This document shows positions 7,353-13,901 of a stretch of DNA of 44,555 bases, piece after piece. Each line of letters opens with the position of its first letter. Within the stretch, counting starts at the first letter, position 1. A program made the position numbers and the translations under genes. This DNA is from a virus. Where the stretch lies: positions 1 through 44,555 of IMG/VR virus record IMGVR_UViG_3300008266_000108; one strand, 5' to 3'. The notes beneath the pieces were generated by a model. It had not been told where the DNA came from. It saw only the letters and a list, made by a program, of their open reading frames with translations, and ran no database searches.

Positions 7353-7585
7353 CGCGCGCCGCCCTTCAGCGCGATGCGCGCCCGCGCGATCGCCGTTGTG
7401 TTCTGGCGACAGAACCGGTCGATCTGCTGCGCCGTCAGCTGCCATGCCGGGCCCAGCGCGCGGGCAGCCTCCGGTCCATGCGCGGCGGCATGCGCGATGA
7501 TCTTGTCGGCGGCCGGGCCACGCACGGCCGGCATCTGCGGATCGTTGGCCAGCACCGGCAGGCCCTTGGGTCCCCGCACAGTCAT
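7349..7585 (-). CDS. Small hypothetical early protein, 78 aa
   Basis: MTVRGPKGLPVLAND start overlaps the zinc-ribbon gene stop as ATGA. Helical and basic at the C-terminus (IARARIALKGGAR). No family recognised. Confidence 0.65.
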   Translation of the reverse strand: MTVRGPKGLPVLANDPQMPAVRGPAADKIIAHAAAHGPEAARALGPAWQLTAQQIDRFCRQNTTAIARARIALKGGAR

Positions 7586-7785
7586 GCCCCATCTCCCCGC
7601 TGCTCGGCCACGAACGCAGCACTCGCGATCATCCATGCCGGCGGCGCCGTCCGGCACGGCAGGCACACGACGCCGTCGCCCGTCCGCACGAAACTGTCGC
7701 CGCAGGCCCAGCACCGCGTCGTCCGGCCGCGCACGCGGGCGCCGGCCCCATCCCTTAATGTGTCGCTGAAGTGCCCCCCGGCCAT
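7582..7785 (-). CDS. Small zinc-ribbon protein, 67 aa
   Basis: Two cysteine pairs, CWACG and CLPCR, separated by 11 residues, form a C-x2-C / C-x2-C zinc ribbon in the middle of the chain. Such small ribbons are common in phage early operons and may bind nucleic acid or protein. It is coupled to the downstream gene by ATGA. Confidence 0.65.
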   Translation of the reverse strand: MAGGHFSDTLRDGAGARVRGRTTRCWACGDSFVRTGDGVVCLPCRTAPPAWMIASAAFVAEQRGDGA

Positions 7786-7792
7786 GGTGCGC

Positions 7793-8323
7793 TCAGCCCC
7801 GTGTCACGGCTGGCGCATCGCGCAGCCCCGCGATGTAGCCACGCAGCGCGCCCAGTGCCCGCATCGCCTGGTCGATCTCGGGCAGCATCTCCACCGCCTC
7901 GCGCCGGCTCACATGCCCGTCGCGCATCGCCTCGGCCCCGGCCCGCAGCACGTCGGCGATCTCGCCGGCCGACAGGGCCAGCAGCACCGCGATCGTCTCG
8001 GCCGTCGACTGCCCCATCGGCATCAGCGCGTGGCCGGCTTCCGCCGCCAGGAAGCGCGTCACCACCGGCTCGCCGGCCGCCCGCTCCAGCAGGCGGATCT
8101 TGCCGACGCTGGGCAGAACGCCTGCCGACTCGCCATCCGGGTCGGTCCAGCGCTGCACATGGCCCTTGCTGGTCTCGACGATCTCGGCTGCCCGCACATG
8201 TCCGCCGACCGCATCGACCAGCTCCAGCACGGCGGCCTTCAGCGTCCCCGCCGGCCGCGGCTTCACCGCGCCATGCGACCCTGGCAGGCGCTTGGGCGCT
8301 TCGCCCTTGCCCTTCGCCCTCAT
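7793..8323 (-). CDS. Probable CII-like phage regulator, 176 aa
   Basis: Start MRAKGKGEAPKRL overlaps the previous stop as ATGA (8320-8323). After a basic N-terminal tail there is a helix-turn-helix-like stretch (GGHVRAAEIVETSKGHVQRWTD), then long amphipathic helices. The layout resembles the phage regulatory CII/CP76 proteins, in which an HTH is followed by a four-helix body. The position, third gene after the Cro-like gene, also fits a regulator. The family call is tentative. Confidence 0.55.
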   Translation of the reverse strand: MRAKGKGEAPKRLPGSHGAVKPRPAGTLKAAVLELVDAVGGHVRAAEIVETSKGHVQRWTDPDGESAGVLPSVGKIRLLERAAGEPVVTRFLAAEAGHALMPMGQSTAETIAVLLALSAGEIADVLRAGAEAMRDGHVSRREAVEMLPEIDQAMRALGALRGYIAGLRDAPAVTRG

Positions 8324-8553
8324 GGCGCGACCGTCTTCAGAAGCGCGCCACCCGCCTTCATCAGCGCCAGTCCAACGCGCGCCCGCCTTGGCCGCGCGGG
8401 CGTCCACACCTGCGCCCCGATCCGCAGCAGCAGCTTGCCCAGCCACACACGCGGCCCGCCGCGCAGCTTTGGAGTCGAACCGCCAGCTTGGCTCCTGTCG
8501 TGCGGTTGCGCATCTGGCGCATGCTCGCGTCCATGATCACCTTGCCCGCTCAT
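8320..8553 (-). CDS. Small hypothetical early protein, 77 aa
   Basis: MSGQGDHGREHAPDA start overlaps the Cro-like gene stop as ATGA. The N-terminus is polar and rich in His/Asp/Gln; the C-terminus (WLGKLLLRIGAQVW, then ALMKAGGALLKTV) is basic and amphipathic. Function unknown. Confidence 0.6.
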   Translation of the reverse strand: MSGQGDHGREHAPDAQPHDRSQAGGSTPKLRGGPRVWLGKLLLRIGAQVWTPARPRRARVGLALMKAGGALLKTVAP

Positions 8554-8810
8554 GCTGCTGCCTCCGAAGATGCCGAGCCCTCGGCGTCGGCTTCTTCCCG
8601 CCTGAAGAAATCGGCCGGTTCGAGCGGCAGGCCTCGCGCGCGGGCCGCGTCCAGGAGAGCCTGCTGATGTTGAGCCGGAACCAGACCACCCGTGCCGCCG
8701 CGGTCCTTGGGATAGGTCCATCGGAACACGCGGCTACGGTGCACACCGCAGACTGTCGCGACAGCGTCGGCGGAGCCAAGGATCGAGATGATGCGTTCAG
8801 CTGGGGTCAT
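8550..8810 (-). CDS. Cro/YdaS-like antirepressor HTH protein
   Basis: 86 aa with ATG at 8810 (MTPAERIISIL); a TTG three codons upstream is possible. The HTH (GSADAVATVCGVHRSRVFRW, about 12-31) and the Pro/Lys that follow match the YdaS/Cro type encoded opposite CI. It is the first gene of the leftward early operon and diverges from cI, with three operators between them. It should compete with CI for those operators and favour lytic growth. No clear Shine-Dalgarno sequence precedes the start. Confidence 0.8.
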   Translation of the reverse strand: MTPAERIISILGSADAVATVCGVHRSRVFRWTYPKDRGGTGGLVPAQHQQALLDAARARGLPLEPADFFRREEADAEGSASSEAAA

Positions 8811-8821
8811 GGGTCGCAAGG

Positions 8822-8897
8822 ATTGTCAAAATCGCAATGCGAACGCAACATCAAAATTGCGGAAATGGCAATCGAAAGTTATTGCGGAATTCGCAAT
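8822..8897. promoter_or_regulatory. Three CI/Cro operators between cro and cI
   Basis: Three 17-bp sites share ATTG...GCAAT ends: ATTGTCAAAATCGCAAT (8822-8838), ATTGCGGAAATGGCAAT (8856-8872) and ATTGCGGAATTCGCAAT (8881-8897, nearly palindromic). They are spaced 34 and 25 bases apart in the cro/cI intergenic region, an arrangement like the lambda right operator. Two further copies lie at 11142 and 11166. The AATAAT at 8894-8899 overlaps the last site and is placed as a -10 for cI. Confidence 0.75.
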
Positions 8898-8906
8898 AAT
8901 GGGCGC

Positions 8907-9572
8907 ATGAATGTCGATTGGATTCGCGAAGGGCTGAAGTCAGCCGGAAAGACCCAGAAGGAACTGGCCGAGTTCATCGGGCTGGACGGGTCCGCTGTCA
9001 CGCGCATCATGTCCGGCGAGCGACAGCTGAAGGCCAACGAGGCCGAGAAGATCCGTGCATTCCTCGGCCAGGCCGAATCAGCGGCCGGTCAGAAGCCGGC
9101 AGCACAGCCCCCATCGGACATCAGGCCGGACGTTTTGCCCGGCCTCAGGCAGTTCGAACTGCCGCGCGATGTGCCCGTGCTTGGCGTCGCTGTTGCCGGC
9201 GACGACGGCGAGTTCACGCTAAACGGTCAGGCTAGCGACTATCTGCGGCGCCCGCCTGGCCTGGCCTTTGTGCGAACGGCGTTCGCGGTGATTGTCAATT
9301 CGACATCCATGGAGCCATGGGCATCGCCGGGTGACCCGCTCTTCGTGAACCCCAGCAGGCCAGCCCGAATCGGCGATCATGTCATCGTGGAATGCCACGG
9401 CGACACCGAAGGCGCCGCAGGCCCGGCCTACGTCAAGAAGCTCATCAAGCGGACAGGCGTGAAAATCGTCCTGGAGCAATACAACCCCAGCCGCAGCGAC
9501 ATCGAAATCGACCTAGCGCGCGTCAAGAACATCTTCCGGATCGTACCGCTGAGCGAGCTGATCGGGCTCTGA
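8907..9572 (+). CDS. cI: CI-type repressor, XRE HTH plus S24 LexA-like protease domain
   Basis: 221 aa. The N-terminal XRE helix-turn-helix is GKTQKELAEFIGLDGSAVTRI (about 14-34). A linker rich in Ala/Gln/Pro follows (55-75). The S24 domain carries the self-cleavage pair Ala97-Gly98 (GVAVAGDDG), the catalytic Ser134 (NSTSMEPW) and Lys at about 177-178 (YVKK). This predicts RecA-stimulated self-cleavage and SOS induction of the prophage. ATG 8907 is chosen from the HTH start; it lies 8 bases after the AATAAT hexamer and has no ribosome site, so the message may be leaderless, as lambda cI from PRM is. Confidence 0.92.
   Translation: MNVDWIREGLKSAGKTQKELAEFIGLDGSAVTRIMSGERQLKANEAEKIRAFLGQAESAAGQKPAAQPPSDIRPDVLPGLRQFELPRDVPVLGVAVAGDDGEFTLNGQASDYLRRPPGLAFVRTAFAVIVNSTSMEPWASPGDPLFVNPSRPARIGDHVIVECHGDTEGAAGPAYVKKLIKRTGVKIVLEQYNPSRSDIEIDLARVKNIFRIVPLSELIGL
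9273..9285. repeat. 13-bp near-palindrome, copy 2
   Basis: CGAACGGCGTTCG extended to 15 bases by flanking G/C. It lies inside the S24 domain of cI. Same core as copies at 149, 11225, 30600 and 37563. Confidence 0.55.
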
Positions 9573-9577
9573 CATCC

Positions 9578-9910
9578 ATGCTCAAGCTATTGCTCCTGAT
9601 GCAGCTGGTCGCCGTCATCGATGGCGACACGATCAAGCTCGACGGTGAGCGGGTGCGCCTGCTGGGCGTCGACGCGCCGGAGATCCATCACGCCCAATGC
9701 CCTGCTGAACGCAGGCGCGGCGAAAGCGCGCGCGGCCATCTTCAGGATTTGCTGGAGGGTCGACATCTCACTTTGGTGCGGCATGGAAAGGATCGCTACC
9801 GCCGCACCCTGGGGATCATTCTGGCCGATGGCGCCGACATCAACGCGGCGATGATCGCAAGCCACCATGCCGTTCGATGGGACGGCCAGAAGCACGACTG
9901 GTGCCGCTAG
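9578..9910 (+). CDS. Thermonuclease-like (SNase) protein
   Basis: 110 aa, a compact staphylococcal nuclease fold. The diagnostic run is VIDGDTIKLDGERVRLLGVD then APE. By analogy with the staphylococcal enzyme the active residues would be R27, E35 and R76 (DRYRRTLG), with calcium ligands in DGDT. The first 12 residues are hydrophobic (MLKLLLLMQLVA), so export is possible but the segment is short for a signal peptide. It follows cI by five bases and is probably expressed in the lysogen. Its TAG stop shares the CTAG with the convergent gene's stop. Confidence 0.85.
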   Translation: MLKLLLLMQLVAVIDGDTIKLDGERVRLLGVDAPEIHHAQCPAERRRGESARGHLQDLLEGRHLTLVRHGKDRYRRTLGIILADGADINAAMIASHHAVRWDGQKHDWCR

Positions 9911-10443
9911 GCGCGCTTCAGCCCGACCATCACCCAGATCAGCGCGCGGTCGCCATCGACTTCAATCTTGTCAAGACGACCTTCAAAGCGGTCGAGACCA
10001 GCCGCCAATACTGATTTCGATTCGATCTCACCAAGACGCCCGAGCGCGCGCAGCCCATAGCGGACCTTGATGCGCGACCCATCGGCGTGAAGGTCGACCA
10101 GAAAGCCGGGCTCAAGCTTGTAGAGGTCAGGCCAGTCCCCAAGCATCACGTCATGCACGCGGAACCTGCGCGCAGTCGGCGGAGCTGCTGGTGCCGGTTC
10201 CGGGGCTGCGGTCGCCGTCACGAGTGGCGCGCTCGTTTCGGCGAGCGCTTCAACGATCGCGCCACCCGCGAACAGTACCGCCCCCGACACGAGCAGACCG
10301 ACACCAAGCTGCGCAATCATTTCGCGCTGCGCGATCATGTCCAGATTGATCGTCGTGGACCCAGCCAGACCACCACTCATGGAGAAGGCAACCAGCAGTA
10401 TGAGACCCGCCAGGCACATCAGTACCGTACCAGCGACTTTCAT
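9907..10443 (-). CDS. Two-TM membrane protein, probable lysogenic conversion gene
   Basis: 178 aa. Two membrane segments are seen, about 3-24 (VAGTVLMCLAGLILLVAFSM) and 45-67 (AQLGVGLLVSGAVLFAGGAIV), then an Ala/Pro linker and a soluble domain of about 90 residues. The start MKVAG is chosen because GAGGT lies eight bases upstream; a GTG nine bases further up overlaps that site. It converges on the nuclease gene, follows the lipoprotein gene in the same direction, and has less GC-rich codons than its neighbours. A role at the host envelope in the lysogen is inferred from position. Confidence 0.75.
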   Translation of the reverse strand: MKVAGTVLMCLAGLILLVAFSMSGGLAGSTTINLDMIAQREMIAQLGVGLLVSGAVLFAGGAIVEALAETSAPLVTATAAPEPAPAAPPTARRFRVHDVMLGDWPDLYKLEPGFLVDLHADGSRIKVRYGLRALGRLGEIESKSVLAAGLDRFEGRLDKIEVDGDRALIWVMVGLKRA

Positions 10444-10480
10444 ACTGCCCACCTCACCCTCAGGCGCATGTCACAAGGGG

Positions 10481-11044
10481 TTACGCGACCGGCTTGCCGA
10501 CAGGCCCCGCGCAGCTTGAAGACAGTGCCGATTTGAACTTCTGATCCTTCATCACATCATCGAAGTTCTGCGCCAGGGCGCTGCGGAGGCTTGCAAAGAT
10601 CACCTCTGGAACCACGAACTTGTCTGTCGTGAATGCGATCTTGACGTTTTTGCGGAAGATCGGCTGCTCAGCCTTCAACTCATAGCTGATGTCGCTGATG
10701 TAAGTGGCGTTGAAGCCCAGATCATCCATGGCGTAGTCGTTCACAACCAGCGTCACTTCGCAGGTGCCATCACCCATCTTCACGCCGGCTCCGCGCAGTT
10801 CAAGCCGGAAGGCGTTCGAGATGTAGCTTGAGACGGGCTCGCTCATCATCAACCGGCCAACCGTCGTGGTGCGGATCTGCGTCTGTGTTGAATTGCCAGG
10901 CGGCGTGTAGCTCGCCTTCACGTCCCGGACGGACCCAGTCAGGCTTTCCGACCCACTTGGCTGATAGGCCGGCATGGTGATCGTCGCCTGGCAAGCGCCG
11001 AGACCGAGTGCGCCAGCGAGTGCGAATACTGCTGCAAGTTTCAT
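10481..11044 (-). CDS. Secreted lipoprotein, probable lysogenic conversion gene
   Basis: 187 aa. A classical lipoprotein signal (MKLAAVFALAGALGLGAC) has a LGAC lipobox, so the mature chain would begin at Cys18 and be lipid-anchored. The mature part is a mixed alpha/beta domain with one Cys near the middle and one at the C-terminus that could pair; it loosely resembles YajG-type lipoproteins. It is read leftward from the region holding the second operator pair. Phage lipoproteins in immunity regions often block receptors against superinfecting phage, an inference not shown by sequence. Confidence 0.8.
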   Translation of the reverse strand: MKLAAVFALAGALGLGACQATITMPAYQPSGSESLTGSVRDVKASYTPPGNSTQTQIRTTTVGRLMMSEPVSSYISNAFRLELRGAGVKMGDGTCEVTLVVNDYAMDDLGFNATYISDISYELKAEQPIFRKNVKIAFTTDKFVVPEVIFASLRSALAQNFDDVMKDQKFKSALSSSCAGPVGKPVA

Positions 11045-11141
11045 GGTTTCCCCCAGACACGAATTCTGATGCGAAGTTGCATGCGTTCGGGGCGGGCTGC
11101 AAGCACGGGTGCAGGCCGCTCCGAACGTCGCAGAAATGAGA

Positions 11142-11182
11142 ATTGCGGAAATCGCATTGACAAAAATTGCGATTAACGCAAT
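11142..11182. promoter_or_regulatory. Second operator pair and promoter for the ParB-integrase operon
   Basis: ATTGCGGAAATCGCATT (11142-11158) and ATTGCGATTAACGCAAT (11166-11182) match the cI operators; the second has perfect 6-base arms. A consensus TTGACA -35 hexamer (11157-11162) sits between them, and the expected -10 lies inside the second site. CI or Cro binding here would block transcription of the rightward operon that starts at 11215. Confidence 0.7.
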
Positions 11183-11214
11183 TCATGCACTCCTCAAACG
11201 AGGAGATCGCAATA

Positions 11215-11466
11215 ATGCCCGCCCCGAACGCCGTTCGCACCCCCACCGCGCTTGAGCGCGAGAACGAGTCCCTCATCGCCGACATGGCCGACAGCCTGTC
11301 GCATCTGCTGCTCACCGCCGGCGTCGCCACGCGCGACGATCTGGCCAGGCTGGGCTTCACCACCCACGCCATCGACGCGTTCCACGCTGTCGCCATGGAA
11401 CGCGCCAAGGACGATCCGCGCGTCGTTGAGGCGCTCGCCCAAAACCTCGTGGCGGGAGACGCCTGA
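11215..11466 (+). CDS. Small hypothetical protein, 83 aa, first gene of rightward operon
   Basis: Start MPAPNAVRTPTA with AGGAG nine bases upstream. Two helical segments, no known domain. The first codons contain copy 3 of the 13-bp near-palindrome. Its stop overlaps the next start as TGATG. It may be the first product made when the operator pair is derepressed. Confidence 0.75.
   Translation: MPAPNAVRTPTALERENESLIADMADSLSHLLLTAGVATRDDLARLGFTTHAIDAFHAVAMERAKDDPRVVEALAQNLVAGDA
11225..11237. repeat. 13-bp near-palindrome, copy 3
   Basis: CGAACGCCGTTCG, preceded by CCC, within codons 4-8 of the first gene of the rightward operon and about 40 bases after the operator pair. Confidence 0.55.
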
Positions 11467-11732
11467 TGGGCACGCTCACCCTCTTCCCCGCCCACCGCAT
11501 CCAGCGCTGGCCATCCAACGTCTCGGCCTTCGCCCCGCGCGTGACCTTCGCCACCGGCGACCGCGTCGAGGTGCTCGACGAACCCGGCCAGCACGGCGTC
11601 GTGGAAAACCTGCGCACCGACGAAACCGGCCTCTGGCTGTTCGTCCGGCGCAGCGGCGGCCGCCAGTCCGGCGTGGTCCGCGTCATCCCCGCCGTCAGCG
11701 TGCGCACCCTGTGCGATGAGGTACGCTCATGA
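11466..11732 (+). CDS. Small hypothetical beta-rich protein, 88 aa
   Basis: MGTLTLFPAHRIQ start overlaps the previous stop (TGATG). The pattern RVTFATGDRVEVLDEPGQHGVVENL looks like a small SH3/KOW-like beta barrel, but this is a weak resemblance. The last four bases overlap the ParB-like start as ATGA. Confidence 0.7.
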   Translation: MGTLTLFPAHRIQRWPSNVSAFAPRVTFATGDRVEVLDEPGQHGVVENLRTDETGLWLFVRRSGGRQSGVVRVIPAVSVRTLCDEVRS

Positions 11733-13468
11733 GCGCCCCTGGAACCGCCACCGAACACCTGCGCGGCGAGATCGAGACGCGCCGCGCGGCGCAGGGCCTG
11801 TCGCTCAGCGAACTGGAACGCCGCGCCGGCTTGGGCAAAGGCACTGTCGCTAAGTTCTTGAAAGACGCCAGCGGCGGCCGAGAACTGTCCATCGACGTGA
11901 TTGAACGCCTCGCGCCGGTCCTCGGCACCAGCCTGACTTACTTGCTGGGCGGCGAACCTGCTGCTGCAACGCCGCCCACGCCGCTCCGCATGCTTCGCGC
12001 CGACCAGATATTCCCGTCGCCACTGAACCCCCGCAAGACCACCGCGCTCGATGCGGCATCGATCTCCGATCTCGCCCGCTCGGTCGCCGCCAACGGCATC
12101 CTGCAAAACCTCACAGCGCGGCCCAGGCCCAACCCGCTGACCGACACGCCGCAGGTCGAGATTGTCATGGGCGAACGTCGCTGGCGCGCCGTCGTCCACG
12201 CGATCGAACAGGGCGACCTGCCGCACGACTTCGAACTGCCGGTCGTGGTGCGCGACCTCAGCGATGCCGAGCTGATCGAACTGGCCATGATCGAGAACAT
12301 CAGCCGCGCCGACATGAGCCCGCTGGAGGAGGCCGAAGGCCTCGCCGTCCTGCACGACACCGCCCGCCTCAGCGGCGGCCGCGACTGGACGGCGCGTCTG
12401 GCCAAGGCCACCGGCAAGACCGACCGCTGGGTGCAGAAGCGCGTGCGCCTGGCGCGCGAGCTGAGCGACGCTGGCAAGGCCGCGCTGGCCAAGGGCGAGA
12501 TCTCGCTGCAGATGGCGCTCGAACTCTCCGAAGTCCCCCACGCCGCCCAGGGCGTCGTGCTGACGGCCATCGCGGCCAAGTCATGGGGCTGGGACAACGC
12601 CGAGAAGGTGCAACAGAAGCTCTTCGAATCGCTGCCGCTGGCCAGCCAGGCCATCTTCGACCTCGCCCAGTACGACGGCGGCACCATCGAAAAGGACGGC
12701 GTGGTGAAGCTGGCCGACCCCGCCCAGGCCGAACGCCTCCAGCTCGCGGCGATCGCAGCGGAGTTCCAGCGCCGTGATATTGCAGGCGAGAACCCGCTGA
12801 AGATCACGGACGGCTGGAACTGGCGCCCTGCCGAAACGGGCGAGACCGGCCAGACCCTGCTTGTCCGCGACGGCTTCGCGGTCCGCTGGCTGGAAAACCA
12901 TGCCCAGCGGGGCAGCGGCCGCGTGAGCGTCAACCCGGACGCTGAGGCAAGGGCACAGGCCGAAGCCGCCGCCAGTCAGGCCCGCAAGGCGGCCCGCCAC
13001 GCCTTCCTTGCCGAGACCGCAGCGCATCTGCGCGGCGACCCCGCCACGCGCCTCAGGCTCCAGATCCTGAATACGCTGCGCGGCGTTGAGACAGGCCTGC
13101 CGGCACCCATCGGCATCAGCCACACGGCCGCCATCGAGTTGGCTCAGGGCATGGGTCTCACGGGCGATCTTTGGGCCGGCTGGGATGGCGATCCGTGGGA
13201 CCTGACAGACGAGAGGCTGGCCGCTGTCGAGGCTGCGCTGGCCGCCATCGGCCAGTCGAAACTCGAACGCCTCCTGCTCGAGGCCGCGCTCTGGGTCGGC
13301 CCGGCCGAGGTCCAGTATTCGGCATGGGCCGACGACGAAGAAACCGCCCTCAGCCGCGCCACCGGCATCCCCTTACCCGCCGAACTCATTGAACCCCAGC
13401 CGGACATCCCGCCAGACGGCGACAAAGGCGACGACGAGGACGCGATCGAAGAGGACGGCCAGCCGTGA
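11729..13468 (+). CDS. XRE HTH - ParB fusion protein
   Basis: 579 aa. Residues about 10-75 are an XRE-type HTH (LSLSELERRAGLGKGTVAKFL). They are joined to a full ParB/Spo0J N-terminal domain: NPRK at about 100-103, the CTP-binding box GERRWRA at 148-154, and ENISRADMSPLEEAEG at 189-204. A ParB-type central HTH region follows (about 215-270), then a long C-terminal part ending in an acidic tail. No ParA gene is present, so classical partition is unlikely. A CTP-switching DNA clamp used for gene regulation or for marking phage DNA is more plausible. ATGA-coupled to the upstream gene and behind the second operator pair. Confidence 0.88.
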   Translation: MSAPGTATEHLRGEIETRRAAQGLSLSELERRAGLGKGTVAKFLKDASGGRELSIDVIERLAPVLGTSLTYLLGGEPAAATPPTPLRMLRADQIFPSPLNPRKTTALDAASISDLARSVAANGILQNLTARPRPNPLTDTPQVEIVMGERRWRAVVHAIEQGDLPHDFELPVVVRDLSDAELIELAMIENISRADMSPLEEAEGLAVLHDTARLSGGRDWTARLAKATGKTDRWVQKRVRLARELSDAGKAALAKGEISLQMALELSEVPHAAQGVVLTAIAAKSWGWDNAEKVQQKLFESLPLASQAIFDLAQYDGGTIEKDGVVKLADPAQAERLQLAAIAAEFQRRDIAGENPLKITDGWNWRPAETGETGQTLLVRDGFAVRWLENHAQRGSGRVSVNPDAEARAQAEAAASQARKAARHAFLAETAAHLRGDPATRLRLQILNTLRGVETGLPAPIGISHTAAIELAQGMGLTGDLWAGWDGDPWDLTDERLAAVEAALAAIGQSKLERLLLEAALWVGPAEVQYSAWADDEETALSRATGIPLPAELIEPQPDIPPDGDKGDDEDAIEEDGQP

Positions 13469-13647
13469 TCTCCCTCGCTGAACTCGGCCGCCAGGCCGCC
13501 ATCACCTGCTTAGCTGCCGGCACCGTCTCCGTGCTGGCCGGCTGGATCTGCGGCGCCCCGCTGCTGATCGACAGCGGCGCCAAGCTGGCGGCGATCGCCA
13601 CGCTCGCCGCCTTCGCGCTCACGCCCTTTATCCGCCGCGGCAGATAG
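13465..13647 (+). CDS. Small two-TM membrane protein, 60 aa
   Basis: GTG start overlapping the ParB-like stop (GTGA). Two hydrophobic helices, about 10-30 (AAITCLAAGTVSVLAGWICG) and 40-55 (LAAIATLAAFALTPF), with a basic end (IRRGR). Function unknown; membrane topology is the only supported statement. Confidence 0.65.
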   Translation: MISLAELGRQAAITCLAAGTVSVLAGWICGAPLLIDSGAKLAAIATLAAFALTPFIRRGR

Positions 13648-13657
13648 GGCAGGGGCT

Positions 13658-13900
13658 ATGACCGCCGCACGCCGCGCCCGCGCCGAGGAGGCCATCCTGC
13701 CCCGGCTGCTGAACGCACCTGAGGCCGCGCGCTATGTGGGCGTCAGCGAGACCAAGCTGCGCGACCTGGTCGCGCGGCGCCAGGTGACCGAGGTCCGCAT
13801 CGACGGCTGCGTCCGCTACGATCGCCGCCGGCTCGACCGCTTCATTGACTCGCTCAGCCCCGATGCCGACGATGGCGACATCGACCGCATCTTCGGCTGA
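13658..13900 (+). CDS. xis: Excisionase-like HTH_17 protein
   Basis: 80 aa. The pattern LLNAPEAARYVGVSETKLRDLVARRQV followed by VRYDRRRLDRFIDSL is the MerR-like HTH_17 fold of the excisionase family. It sits one base upstream of the integrase gene. It is likely a recombination directionality factor that bends attachment-site DNA, or possibly a regulator of int. Confidence 0.82.
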   Translation: MTAARRARAEEAILPRLLNAPEAARYVGVSETKLRDLVARRQVTEVRIDGCVRYDRRRLDRFIDSLSPDADDGDIDRIFG

Positions 13901-13901
13901 C

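Noticed and set aside
7307-8536. 409-aa plus-strand open frame across four early genes
   Set aside because: Antisense shadow; the minus-strand genes are linked by ATGA overlaps and include a zinc ribbon.
10800-11594. 264-aa minus-strand frame across the lipoprotein start and second operators
   Set aside because: It would read through the lipoprotein signal peptide and the operator pair in another frame; no domain.
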